Positions 1 to 8,657 of a stretch of 38,061 nt of DNA are shown piece after piece. Made by a program: the position numbers and the translations under genes. The notes beneath the pieces were generated by a model. The model had not been told where the DNA came from. It saw nothing but the letters and a program-made list of their open reading frames with translations, and did no database searches. The stretch covers positions 1-38,061 of the forward strand of contig NZ_CAJVAS010000058.1 of assembly GCF_910593845.1 (NCBI RefSeq). Direction: 5' to 3'. Source of the DNA: Paenibacillus solanacearum. GTDB taxonomy: Bacteria; Bacillota; Bacilli; Paenibacillales; NBRC-103111. The first letter of the stretch is position 1. Every line of letters starts with the position of its first letter.

Positions 1-120
1 GACTTAAAACGCTCTTGTAATCTGCATGCACATGAATGACGAACATCGGAAAGCCGTATGAGGGAAAACCTCACGTACGGTTTGATGAGGAGGGGCAGAT
101 TTCTCTGCCCTTTACTCTAG
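1..120 (+). mobile_element. Group II intron, 3' end (domains V and VI)
   Basis: Bases 51-83 fold as a group II intron domain V: AAGCCGTA pairs with TACGGTTT, a two-base CG bulge lies on the 3' side, and TGAGG pairs with CCTCA to form the upper stem under an A-rich loop. Domain VI follows: GGGCAGA (about 93-99) pairs with TCTGCCC (about 104-110), GAG pairs with CTC lower down, and A114 is left as the likely branch-point bulge. The 3' splice site should lie six to eight bases after A114, at about 120-122. No reverse transcriptase coding sequence is visible; the rest of the intron lies outside the window. The intron is on the plus strand and stops at the tail end of the minus-strand serine hydrolase gene. 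The subclass cannot be assigned from this piece. Confidence 0.85.
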
Positions 121-122
121 AC

Positions 123-1271
123 CTAACGAAGTTTCTCACGGATTAGATCAGCTACAAGCCGATCCGGGGATCGCTCGCCTCTTCCAACCTTCATATGATT
201 ACACAGCACCGCCACTGCAAGGAAATTCGATGGATCGGCATACCCAATCATACCGCCCAAACCGGCATAGCCGAAAGCCGTCGGTGTACCTCCCATGACA
301 TCACCCTCTTGGCTGAGACTATAGCCAAGCCCCAGTCTATTGGGAGCGAGCCCCACTTCGTCAATGCCTTCGAAATGCAGTGACGTCGCCTCCGCTACAG
401 AATCCGACTCGAGCAGACGTTTACCATTAACACCCTCGCTAATCAGTGAAGCATACATACACGCTAACGCTTGTGCCGTAGCGACAACATTTACGGCGGG
501 TACGGCCGCAGCATGGAACCATGGTGAATTCCATTCTGGATTTGCAACAGGGACCAGGGTCGGAGGGAGTACTCGCTTGAAAAGCATGTCATCTGGCATG
601 GAAGCAATGGGTACGGCTTCACCGCTAATCTCAGCGATTCGGGGTTCCGCTTCCATGGAGGCGCCTAAATACAGATCCTTTTCAATGCCTAAAGGCTTGC
701 ATATCTCGTCATGAACAATTTGAGCAAAAGTCCGGCCGTCAGCTCGGGATGCCGTTTCTCCCAAAATCCAACCGAAGGTTAGACCATGATAACCTGACTT
801 ACTGCCAGGTTCCCAAATCGGCTCTAGCTTCTCTATCTCGCAGACCATCGCTTTCCAGTCAGTGATGAGGCGCATATCCGCGTACATCGGCATCAAGGGA
901 ATTCCTGCCGTATGAGTAAGCACTTGGCGAAGAGTAATCTTTTCCTTGCCATTTGCTCCGAACTCGGGCCAGTAATGGGAGATCTTCTCATCATACGCTA
1001 ATTTGCCCTGTTGGACGAGAATATGAATAGCAGTTGAAATAATGCCTTTGGAGCAAGATTGCACAACGAATAAAGTATCTTGGTCAACGGAGCGTCGTCC
1101 TGCGGAATCAGCGCTTCCTGAAAAAACATTCAGAACCAGCTCTCCATGCCAATAAGCTGCCGCTTGGAATCCTGCGCCCATATCGTCTTCTGCAAGCTCA
1201 TCCAACAACTGTTTGACATGAAGCTGTAAGTCTATGAGATTTTGGCGATTTTTAATAAATGGATTGGTCAA
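123..1271 (-). CDS. Serine hydrolase of the beta-lactamase/EstB family
   Basis: About 382 aa, the usual size for class C beta-lactamase-like esterases and peptidases. The nucleophile motif SxxK is visible as SCSK (Ser72, Lys75 from the start chosen), followed by the HTAGIP segment typical of the family. The second motif reads YHG (Tyr161) rather than the YxN of true beta-lactamases, and a GYAGLGG segment near the C-terminus takes the place of the KTG box. This suggests an esterase or D-aminopeptidase-like enzyme rather than a drug-resistance enzyme; the substrate is unknown. No signal peptide is seen, so it is probably cytoplasmic. I chose a TTG start at 1271 because AAGGGAG lies nine bases upstream; the longer reading from ATG 1319 has no properly spaced ribosome binding site. 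The stop codon abuts the group II intron at the window's left edge. Confidence 0.85.
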   Translation of the reverse strand: MTNPFIKNRQNLIDLQLHVKQLLDELAEDDMGAGFQAAAYWHGELVLNVFSGSADSAGRRSVDQDTLFVVQSCSKGIISTAIHILVQQGKLAYDEKISHYWPEFGANGKEKITLRQVLTHTAGIPLMPMYADMRLITDWKAMVCEIEKLEPIWEPGSKSGYHGLTFGWILGETASRADGRTFAQIVHDEICKPLGIEKDLYLGASMEAEPRIAEISGEAVPIASMPDDMLFKRVLPPTLVPVANPEWNSPWFHAAAVPAVNVVATAQALACMYASLISEGVNGKRLLESDSVAEATSLHFEGIDEVGLAPNRLGLGYSLSQEGDVMGGTPTAFGYAGLGGMIGYADPSNFLAVAVLCNHMKVGRGERSPDRLVADLIREKLR

Positions 1272-1336
1272 TGCATTCAACTCCCTTATTTTAATTAAAC
1301 AATAAGGTGCAAAGCCCATCCTTTGAAACGTCTTGC

Positions 1337-1400
1337 GGGCGAACAGGAGTACTCATCATTCGCCCATGCAAAGGTTCGCCTTAAGAAGAGGCTTTGCATG
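1337..1400 (-). repeat. Two adjacent hairpins with an alternative pairing, upstream of the serine hydrolase
   Basis: CATGCAAAG (1365-1373) and CTTTGCATG (1392-1400) form a perfect 9-bp stem. GGGCGAA (1337-1343) and TTCGCCC (1359-1365) form a perfect 7-bp stem that shares base 1365 with the first. The loop of the first stem holds GTTCGCC (1374-1380), which could instead pair with GGCGAAC (1338-1344), so two exclusive folds are possible. There is no T-run, so this is not a standard terminator. The element lies about 65 bases upstream of the serine hydrolase start and could be part of its 5' leader, or a mobile-element remnant. The rest of the gap 1272-1649 holds only a weak candidate promoter. 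Confidence 0.45.
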
Positions 1401-1448
1401 AGCCGCGTGACATACCGGCAAAATGATTTGCCATCAAAATCGACCCCC

Positions 1449-1477
1449 TTTCAGTGAAAATAGTAGCAAAGAATAAT
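1449..1477 (+). promoter_or_regulatory. Candidate sigma-A promoter for the AraC regulator
   Basis: TTTCAG (1449-1454) and AATAAT (1472-1477) are separated by 17 bases. The -10 matches five of six consensus bases; the -35 is weak. This position would give a 5' leader of roughly 165 bases. Confidence 0.3.
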
Positions 1478-1649
1478 GGATGCATCAACTCCTTTGTTCA
1501 GTCGGAAAGGAATTTTCGGGTGCGCCGCGAATGATTCATACAGGAAGAGATGGAATAAGCATGTATCGTCAATCCAGTAGTCGGGAGACGGCATGTAACC
1601 ACAAATCGGAACGCAGTTCTTCATTATGAAACAGTTGGGGGTCATCGTA

Positions 1650-3932
1650 TTGAAAACGCTTTTGTCTTCCGGCATCCGCTCCAAATGGTTTTACCGGTAC
1701 TTGTTGTCCTATATCGCGATATTGGCTGTCCCGCTGCTGGTCATCGGTCTGTTCGTCTATTACGATTTCATCCTCACGCTGCAGAAGGAAGTGACGGGCA
1801 GCAATTTGAACATGCTCAGTCAAGTGAAGGAAATCGTCGATGTGAAAATCGACGAGCTGGACAAAATCGCTTATCAAATTTCTGAAAATCCGGAATTGAC
1901 GCCTTACATGGCGACCAAAAACGCTTATCAGGGTATGAATACGATCCGCGAGCTGAAAAATTATGCCGCCGGCAACAGCTTCATCTACGAAGTGGTGCTT
2001 CATATGCGGGATCATCCCATGCTTTATTCGTCGTTCAGTTCCTATCCGGTCGATCGGTTCGCGGGGGATATATACCGGTTTCGCGACTGGAGTCAGGAAG
2101 AGTTCGAGCGCGACCTCGACCGGAGCAAAGGCTCCTTGCTTCGACCGGCCGAGGAAGCCGGCATGGTGAAGGAAGGCCGGATCGTTCCGTATATTGTGCC
2201 GATTCCGTACAAGGACGAGGTGCCGTACGGCAACGTCATCTTCCTGCTGACGGAGCAGTCGGTGAGAAAACTGATCCTGAATATTTTGCGCGACTACGGC
2301 GGGAATACGTTCATCGCCGATGCGCAGGGCCGCATCGTGACTTCGCTTGAGGACGATTCGCGGTTCGACATTCCGGGCTTTCTGTCGAGCGTCGGGCCGG
2401 CGGCGGTGCGCGGATCGACTTCCGTGGAGCTTGGCGGCGACGACTATTTCGTAACGTATATCCGCTCGTCGCATACGGGATGGACTTACATTACGCTCGT
2501 CGAGAAAGCCCGGGTGATGGCTCCCGTCGTTCGGATCAAGCAGAACGCACTGGCAGGGCTTGCGTTTACACTGCTGCTCGGAGCCGCCGTCATCTGGCTG
2601 CTGATGAATCTGAATTACAACCCGCTGCTCCGTCTGAAAAATTTCGCGGAAACGCTCGCCGGCCGCAAAGCCACCGGCCGCGACGAGCTTGAGGCGATCC
2701 GTCTCGCCGTAAGCGATATGTCCGAGAACAGCCAGGTGCTGCGTCAGCAGCTGAAACATAACAAGCCGGCGCTTAAAGCGTATGTGCTCGACAAATTGCT
2801 GAAAGGGCATATGAGAGACATCGAGGAATTCAACCGATCCGGAAGCGGCTGCGGCGTCGGTTTTGCCGGCACGTTTTACCGGGTAGCGGTTTTTTTGCTG
2901 GATGGTCTCGGCAGTGGGGAGGGCAAATCGGTAAAGGAGAACGTAATCGCTTATATGGAGCGGCATTTGCCCGAAGGAGTGGAAGGTTACGGGATCGACG
3001 GCATGGAGAACAACCGGTTTCTATTCCTTATTGCGACCCGCAACGCCGACGACGATACGGTGCTGGAAGCGCTGGCGCGCATCCGCGAATCGGTATGGGC
3101 GAAATGGCAGTTTCATTCGACCGTCGGACTGGGGGGCGTTTACAGCGAAGCTGCTCATATCGGGAAATCTTGCATCGAGGCGACGACGGCACTGGAGTAC
3201 AGGCTCGTGAAAGGGAAAAACCGGATTATTCTGTTCGGAGACATCGGGGAATCGGTGCCGGGCGGATATTCCAAGAAAGAGCTCGCGGATCTGGAGCTTT
3301 CCTTAAAGCAAGGAGATGCGGACAAAATCAAGGAATGTCTCGATGCGGTCATCGGGCTTATTCACCTGAACGGTCCGTCGCTGTTTATGGCCCGGTCGAT
3401 ATGCTACGAGCTGATTCATACGATTTTACGCCCGCTGGACGAAATGAATATGCGCGGAAACCGGAAGCCGCTTCCCGACGTGTTGTCGCTTTTCGCGTTC
3501 GAGACGGTGGAGGAACTGTCCGAGCTCGTCTGCAAAATCAGTTTGGACATCGGCCGGCGGATCAAGGAAAGCAAGGAAAGCCGCAATTACGCGCTGAAGG
3601 AAGAACTGATCGGCTATATTGAACGGCACTACGGGGATTATCATTTCTCGCTGCACACGATGGCGGAGGCGCTGTCGATGTCGGCTTCTTACTTGAGCCG
3701 GTATTTCAAGGACCAGACCGGATTGACCGTCTCGCAGTACGTTCACGAGCTGCGGCTGGACAAGGCGAAAGAGCTGCTGCGCACAGGCGATGACAATATT
3801 CAGGAGCTGGTCAAGCGGATCGGATATGCGAGCCCGTCCAGCTTTATCCGCAAATTCCGCGAAGCCGAAGGAATGACGCCGGGCGAGTACAGGCGGCTGT
3901 ATGTAAAGGATGGCACATCGGGCTCCGGCTGA
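1650..3932 (+). CDS. Membrane-anchored AraC-family regulator with extracellular sensor
   Basis: About 760 aa with the layout common beside Paenibacillus sugar operons. A first transmembrane helix (about residues 18-38) is followed by an extracellular sensing region of about 260 residues, probably a Cache-like fold, a second helix (about 300-322), a long cytoplasmic linker, and a C-terminal AraC helix-turn-helix pair (about 652-757, with SASYLSRYFKDQTG and SSFIRKFREAEGMTPGEYRR). It presumably senses an extracellular carbohydrate and switches on the operon that starts about 145 bases downstream; the ligand is unknown. Start choice: TTG 1650 has GGGGG eight bases upstream, whereas ATG 1626, in the same frame, has no ribosome binding site. 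A cre-like sequence overlaps the chosen start. There is no separate histidine kinase, so sensor and DNA-binding parts are in one chain. Confidence 0.9.
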   Translation: MKTLLSSGIRSKWFYRYLLSYIAILAVPLLVIGLFVYYDFILTLQKEVTGSNLNMLSQVKEIVDVKIDELDKIAYQISENPELTPYMATKNAYQGMNTIRELKNYAAGNSFIYEVVLHMRDHPMLYSSFSSYPVDRFAGDIYRFRDWSQEEFERDLDRSKGSLLRPAEEAGMVKEGRIVPYIVPIPYKDEVPYGNVIFLLTEQSVRKLILNILRDYGGNTFIADAQGRIVTSLEDDSRFDIPGFLSSVGPAAVRGSTSVELGGDDYFVTYIRSSHTGWTYITLVEKARVMAPVVRIKQNALAGLAFTLLLGAAVIWLLMNLNYNPLLRLKNFAETLAGRKATGRDELEAIRLAVSDMSENSQVLRQQLKHNKPALKAYVLDKLLKGHMRDIEEFNRSGSGCGVGFAGTFYRVAVFLLDGLGSGEGKSVKENVIAYMERHLPEGVEGYGIDGMENNRFLFLIATRNADDDTVLEALARIRESVWAKWQFHSTVGLGGVYSEAAHIGKSCIEATTALEYRLVKGKNRIILFGDIGESVPGGYSKKELADLELSLKQGDADKIKECLDAVIGLIHLNGPSLFMARSICYELIHTILRPLDEMNMRGNRKPLPDVLSLFAFETVEELSELVCKISLDIGRRIKESKESRNYALKEELIGYIERHYGDYHFSLHTMAEALSMSASYLSRYFKDQTGLTVSQYVHELRLDKAKELLRTGDDNIQELVKRIGYASPSSFIRKFREAEGMTPGEYRRLYVKDGTSGSG
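1651..1664 (+). promoter_or_regulatory. Candidate CcpA cre site at the regulator start
   Basis: TGAAAACGCTTTTG matches 12 of 14 positions of the cre consensus TGWAANCGNTNWCA; only the last two bases differ. It overlaps the proposed start codon of the AraC gene, a place where CcpA can block transcription. The gene's position in a carbohydrate locus supports it, but a 12/14 match can arise by chance. Confidence 0.35.
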
Positions 3933-3980
3933 ACATCGGCGCGAATGTAATGGCCGGCACATGCTGGCGGCAACGGATGA

Positions 3981-4011
3981 TTTACAGCTTCCCCCCCAGA
4001 GGCGTTATAGT
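3981..4011 (+). promoter_or_regulatory. Candidate promoter for the solute-binding protein operon
   Basis: TTTACA (3981-3986) is followed after 19 bases by TATAGT (4006-4011), or after 18 bases by TTATAG. Both hexamers are fair matches to sigma-A but the spacing is long, as is common for activator-dependent promoters. It lies in the 145-base gap between the regulator and the first operon gene. Confidence 0.35.
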
Positions 4012-4077
4012 GGAGTTGCTTCCGATGACGGGAACATGAAGGGGGGGACAAAAAAAGCAAACAGGAGCGTGGAGAAA

Positions 4078-5796
4078 ATGCGGTGGATAGTCCCGGAAGG
4101 GCGAGGCGTGCGGACGGCATTGGCGAAGCGGGTGACGCAGGCGAAACGGGCCGTGGGGACGAAGAAATTGCTGCTGCTCGGAAGCGCGATACTTGCAATC
4201 GCGGTATGGATCGGCTATGAAGGCCTTAGAGAACGCGCAGGCGCCGGGTCGGAAGGGACGGCCGGAAATTCCGCTCCGCAGGGGGAGACGGGAGCCGGCA
4301 TATACACCTCAGGGCTGCCGATCGTAGGAAAACCGGTAACCCTGCGCGCTGCCGTAAGGAAAACGGTGACGCATGGAGACTTCGCACAGATGCAGACGTT
4401 CCAGGATTTGGAGAGGGCAACCAACATCCGATTCGAATGGGATCAAATTCCGAGCGAAACGTACACCGAGAAGAAAAAGTGGATGTTTCTGAACGGCGAG
4501 CTGCCCGACGTTTTCTTCTCCGGTCTCACCTCGAGCGACGTCGTCCGTTACGGCAGTCAGGGCTTGCTTATTCCGTTGGAAGATCTGATCGACAAATACG
4601 CACCGAATATCAAGAAAGTATTTGATGCGTATCCGGAAGTAAGGAAGGCGTCGACTACGCCCGACGGCCACATCTACTCCTTGTCGTTTTTGGAAGCTAA
4701 CGACTACATGGTGTACCGCAACCATTTGGCGATCAACCGGGAATGGCTGGATAAGCTAGGGCTCGAAGTGCCGACAACGACCGATGAATTGTATCGGGTG
4801 CTTCAGGCGTTCAAGAAACGGGACCCGAACGGCAACGGCATACGGGACGAAATTCCGCTCGCATCGCTGTACGGCGGCATCAATCAGAATTTCCATGCCC
4901 TGTTCAACGCATTCGGCGTACGCAATCCGGACGGCAGCAAGCTGGCGGTCAAAGACAACAGCGTTCGTTACGAGCCGGCTCAGCCGGAATACAAAGATGC
5001 GATCAAGTATATTCATCAGCTGTATGCCGAGCAATTGATCGATCCGGAAACGTTCACGCAGGACGCGAAGCGGTTCATGGCCAAGGGCAGCGCCCCGGAG
5101 ATCGTCTACGGCGCTTTTACCGCGTTTCTCGGCAACGTGGAGCTCGGATCGTTGGATCGGCTGAAGCGGTATGCGATCGTTCCTCCGCTTGCCGGTCCGA
5201 ACGGAGACCGTACATGGCGAAGGCAGGATAACCGGATTACGCCGAATACGTTCTCCATTACTTCCGCCAACAAATACCCGGAAGCTACGATGCGCTTGAT
5301 CGACGCTATGAATGAGGAGGATACCGCGTTCCAGCTGTGGCGCGGCCCGTACGGCAGCCACATTCGGAAAGAGGCGGACGGCAAAATCAGGCAAAATCCG
5401 CTGCCCGAGCGCAAAACGGTTCTGGAAGCATGGATCGGCGAGGCCGCTCCGTACAATTCGGTTCCTCTCTATTTCACCAAAACGATGATGGACAACTACG
5501 TGCTGGACGAGACGAGCAGCCTGCGGAATGAAGCCTACAAGCTGTATAAGCCCTATATCGTCAGCGAAGAAGAGACATACCCGCAGTATATCTACTATAC
5601 GGTCGGGCAGCTTCAGCAGTTGCAAGCGCTGGATACCGACATTCAGTCGTATCAAAGCGCGATGGAAGCAAAATGGATTATCGAGGGCGGTATCGACGAG
5701 GAATGGGACCGCTATATCGCCGAATTGCACAAGATGGGGCTGGACCGCAAAATCCGGATTCATCAGGACGCTTATGACGCGTACCGGCGCTTTTGA
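4078..5796 (+). CDS. Extracellular solute-binding protein, LipO-like, with N-terminal anchor helix
   Basis: About 572 aa, the size of the large family 1 solute-binding proteins that serve oligosaccharide ABC importers in Paenibacillus. Family features include the region around DVFFSGLTSSDVVRYGSQG, the DPNGNGIRDEIPL segment and the C-terminal EEWDRYIAELHKMGLD motif. The N-terminus has a basic stretch and one hydrophobic helix (about 29-48). Unlike most relatives there is no lipobox cysteine, so the protein is probably held by an uncleaved membrane helix or released by signal peptidase I. I chose ATG 4078, which has AGGAG ten bases upstream; the longer ORF from 3910 has no such site. It heads a four-gene run (to 10601) with gaps of 45-65 bases. 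No permease genes follow, so it must share an importer encoded elsewhere or act as a sensor partner of the AraC protein. Confidence 0.88.
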   Translation: MRWIVPEGRGVRTALAKRVTQAKRAVGTKKLLLLGSAILAIAVWIGYEGLRERAGAGSEGTAGNSAPQGETGAGIYTSGLPIVGKPVTLRAAVRKTVTHGDFAQMQTFQDLERATNIRFEWDQIPSETYTEKKKWMFLNGELPDVFFSGLTSSDVVRYGSQGLLIPLEDLIDKYAPNIKKVFDAYPEVRKASTTPDGHIYSLSFLEANDYMVYRNHLAINREWLDKLGLEVPTTTDELYRVLQAFKKRDPNGNGIRDEIPLASLYGGINQNFHALFNAFGVRNPDGSKLAVKDNSVRYEPAQPEYKDAIKYIHQLYAEQLIDPETFTQDAKRFMAKGSAPEIVYGAFTAFLGNVELGSLDRLKRYAIVPPLAGPNGDRTWRRQDNRITPNTFSITSANKYPEATMRLIDAMNEEDTAFQLWRGPYGSHIRKEADGKIRQNPLPERKTVLEAWIGEAAPYNSVPLYFTKTMMDNYVLDETSSLRNEAYKLYKPYIVSEEETYPQYIYYTVGQLQQLQALDTDIQSYQSAMEAKWIIEGGIDEEWDRYIAELHKMGLDRKIRIHQDAYDAYRRF

Positions 5797-5841
5797 TTCG
5801 TCATGGAAACGTGGCTTGTGAACGAAGGGGAGGATATAATT

Positions 5842-7170
5842 GTGTTTACAAAAAAGATCGTGTTGACCGTAACAGCGGCAAGCGTCGTTTCATTAGTAAC
5901 CGGATGTGCTTCTGTGAAGGAAGAGAAGAAGCCGGAGGCATCGCAGCCTTCGAAGATAGAAGTTCCGCAAGGCCCCATTACGTTTAAGGTCGCTTCGAAC
6001 AGGACAAAAGAAAGCTTTGCAAGAGTCAACAAAATAATCCGTGCGAAATATCCGAATGTTACATTAGAACAAATGGCCAGCTACAAAAACAACGAGAAAG
6101 CGCTGAAAGATATGATTTCTGCAGGTGACCTTCCGGATATTATCGACGAGGCTACCACCAATACTCCGATACTGCTTGATCTCGAATTTCCTATCGATCT
6201 CGAGCCTATTATTAAAAAACTAAACTTAAACATCAGCAGCTTAGATCAGCAAACGATTGATAGTATTCGTTCCTATAACGGGAAGCTGTTTATGCTGCCA
6301 ACGAACCTGACGCCTCCGCTGGTGTTGTTTTACAATAAGGATATCTTTGATCGGTTCGGTGTGCCGTATCCGGCGGTCGGCAATACGTGGGATGATAATA
6401 TACAATTAGCCAAAAAGCTATCCCGCACCGACGCGGGAGTCAATTATAAGGGGATGTCGACAGGTACGATCATCAACCGTATGGCAACGCAACTATCTTT
6501 GCCCTATGTCGACACCAAATCAGGAAGATCGGCTGTCCTCTCGAATGACGGTTGGAAGAAAATGTTCGAGAAATGGAAAGAAATCTACGATATTCCAGGC
6601 AATTATCCGAGTGGCGCGAAATTCAGCAATGGCGTAAATGATTTCTTGAAAAACAAAAACTTGGCGATGTTTCCTCACTTTCTATTGTTGGCGCAAGATA
6701 AGCTATTCGAAGATGCAGTTAAGAGCGGATTAAATTGGGGAGCAACGACCTTTCCTACGTTTAAAGAAGCTCCGGGAGTAGGGCCCTCCGGTATTTCCGG
6801 CGGATTTATGATTACGAAAATGAATAAATACCCGGAATTTGCTTTGCAGGTCATGATGACCTTGCTGTCAGACGAAGGACAAATTGAGATGGCGAAGGAT
6901 GGCATGGTACCGAGCGTGAATAAGCCGGAGCTCAGAAGCCATATTTACGAGGATTCCGCAATCGTGAATCAAATTCCTAAAGATGTGTTAGCCGCGATCT
7001 ACAAGATGAAAGAAGCTAAACCGTATTCCCGAAGCAGATATGATACCGCTTCCCTCAATACGGTTACGAAATATATTAACGAGTATATTGGAGGAAAGAT
7101 GGACTTAAATTCGGCGCTTCGAAAAGCGGATGAAGAAATCAATAAGCTCATCGAAGCCGATAAAAAATAA
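5842..7170 (+). CDS. Lipoprotein extracellular solute-binding protein
   Basis: About 442 aa. The N-terminus is a clear lipoprotein signal peptide with lipobox LVTGC (Cys22). The mature part is a family 1 sugar-binding protein: the VPYPAVGNTWDDNIQLAKKL segment and the GISGGFMITKMNKYPEFALQ region are typical of the MalE-like group. It should sit on the outer face of the membrane and deliver a carbohydrate to an ABC permease. The start is GTG 5842, with AGGGGAGG about nine bases upstream. It is 45 bases behind the previous binding-protein gene and probably co-transcribed. By eye it is AT-richer than that neighbour, as is the next gene, so this pair may have a different origin. Two dissimilar binding proteins in one operon without permeases is unusual. 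Confidence 0.9.
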   Translation: MFTKKIVLTVTAASVVSLVTGCASVKEEKKPEASQPSKIEVPQGPITFKVASNRTKESFARVNKIIRAKYPNVTLEQMASYKNNEKALKDMISAGDLPDIIDEATTNTPILLDLEFPIDLEPIIKKLNLNISSLDQQTIDSIRSYNGKLFMLPTNLTPPLVLFYNKDIFDRFGVPYPAVGNTWDDNIQLAKKLSRTDAGVNYKGMSTGTIINRMATQLSLPYVDTKSGRSAVLSNDGWKKMFEKWKEIYDIPGNYPSGAKFSNGVNDFLKNKNLAMFPHFLLLAQDKLFEDAVKSGLNWGATTFPTFKEAPGVGPSGISGGFMITKMNKYPEFALQVMMTLLSDEGQIEMAKDGMVPSVNKPELRSHIYEDSAIVNQIPKDVLAAIYKMKEAKPYSRSRYDTASLNTVTKYINEYIGGKMDLNSALRKADEEINKLIEADKK

Positions 7171-7224
7171 AATGGTCTGACGTAACCGGCAATACGTATG
7201 AACAAACTACGAAAAGGTGATGGC

Positions 7225-8592
7225 TTGATAACAGCGCAGCTTATTGAACCGATTGCACAGCGGGTATATCAGCGAAATGAAAAAAGTGTGAGCGACATCT
7301 CGATCGAAGTTGTTTTATCCGATCCCGTTACCGGAAGATTGGAGGCGCGTTTATCTTCGGAGTGCTCTCCAACCCCATGGAGGTACATAGGTGAAGTCAA
7401 TGGAACATCTTTTAAAGGAACGTTACCTGATGTACCGGTTGGCCAGCATCTGTTGGATGTGCGGATTTCGTTTGATTCGAAAACGATTACACTAACTGCG
7501 GACCCTGTATTTGTAGGAGATTTATGGATACTGGCGGGCCAATCGAATATGGAAGGCTGCGGGAAAAATATTGATCTGGAGATGCCTGTAACAGGGGTTA
7601 GCTGTTTCTATATGGGCGACACATGGGATATTGCACGGGAACCGCTGTGCTGGCTTCAGGAATCGATCGATCCCGTGAACTGGAACGTACCGGAGGAAGA
7701 ACGCGAACAGGCGATTCGTACCGTGAGACAAGAACGTTCGAATGGGGCGGGTCTTAGCCTTACCTTTGCCAAAAAAATACTTCAACATACAGGCGTACCT
7801 ATCGGCTTGATCATGTGTGCGCATGGCGGGACGAGCATGTCCCAATGGGACCCCGGTTTAATCGGCGAAGAAGGCCGTTCCTTTTACGGTGCCATGATCC
7901 GCAAGGTAAGAAAGCTCGGCGGCCGGGTGAAAGGGTGTCTTTGGTACCAAGGGGAAGCTGATGCGAATGAAAAAGCGGCACCGGATTATTTGGAGCGCAC
8001 GATACGCTGGGTGAACAGCCTGCGCAGTGATTTATCTTCGCCGGAATTACCGTTTATTTATGCGCAGCTGTCGGTTTTTCACATCAACGGGGACGGAAAA
8101 TGGTGGAACCGCATTCAGCAGGATCAATTCGAACTGGAATCCAAAATAAAGCATGCAGCTATGGTACCAACCATCGATGCGACGCTCTCGGATGCGATCC
8201 ATTTGGATGCCCGGTCGTTAAAAGAGGTTGGCCGGCGTATGGCGTCGGCAGCTTTGCGGCTCACTTACGGGATACACGAGGCGGAGAGCGGTCCCCGGCC
8301 GGCCGATTTTGCCTGGAATACGGATCGAACCGAGCTGCGCATCTCCTTATCGGGAATTAACGGCGAATTGGCTCAAGTTGAGCAGGTGTACGGAATCCTT
8401 ATGATATCCGGCGGAGTCAAGCAATGGCTGTCGGCAAGCATCGGGGAGGACCGGCAGCATATCGTTATCTGCTTCCAAGAGCCGGTACCGGTGGGCAGCA
8501 AGCTGCTTCACGGCGTCGGCTACAATCCGACGGTTAATGTAAAAGACGCTAGAAGCATCCCATTACCCGTCTTCGGTCCGGTTGATGTATAA
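7225..8592 (+). CDS. Sialate O-acetylesterase-like SGNH carbohydrate esterase
   Basis: About 455 aa. The SASA/CE6-type esterase signature GQSNM is present (nucleophile Ser107), with a later CLWYQGEAD block and a C-terminal DAIH pair (Asp323, His326) completing a Ser-His-Asp set. An N-terminal beta-sandwich region of about 95 residues precedes the catalytic domain, as in related enzymes. Such enzymes remove acetyl groups from sialic acid, xylan or pectin-type sugars; the exact substrate cannot be read from the sequence. No signal peptide is seen, so it probably acts on imported oligosaccharides. TTG 7225 is preferred because AAAAGGTGAT lies directly upstream at good spacing; ATG 7198 in the same frame has none. 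It lies in the middle of the binding-protein operon. Confidence 0.87.
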   Translation: MITAQLIEPIAQRVYQRNEKSVSDISIEVVLSDPVTGRLEARLSSECSPTPWRYIGEVNGTSFKGTLPDVPVGQHLLDVRISFDSKTITLTADPVFVGDLWILAGQSNMEGCGKNIDLEMPVTGVSCFYMGDTWDIAREPLCWLQESIDPVNWNVPEEEREQAIRTVRQERSNGAGLSLTFAKKILQHTGVPIGLIMCAHGGTSMSQWDPGLIGEEGRSFYGAMIRKVRKLGGRVKGCLWYQGEADANEKAAPDYLERTIRWVNSLRSDLSSPELPFIYAQLSVFHINGDGKWWNRIQQDQFELESKIKHAAMVPTIDATLSDAIHLDARSLKEVGRRMASAALRLTYGIHEAESGPRPADFAWNTDRTELRISLSGINGELAQVEQVYGILMISGGVKQWLSASIGEDRQHIVICFQEPVPVGSKLLHGVGYNPTVNVKDARSIPLPVFGPVDV

Positions 8593-8657
8593 CAGGATAT
8601 ACGAAGCTTATTAAAACATTCGTTCGCGGCTACCGCGCAGGAAGGATGGTGCAGCGC

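Noticed and set aside
1569..2966. A 465-codon minus-strand ORF opposite the AraC regulator.
   Set aside because: Its composition is that of an antisense frame and the plus-strand product has clear domains.
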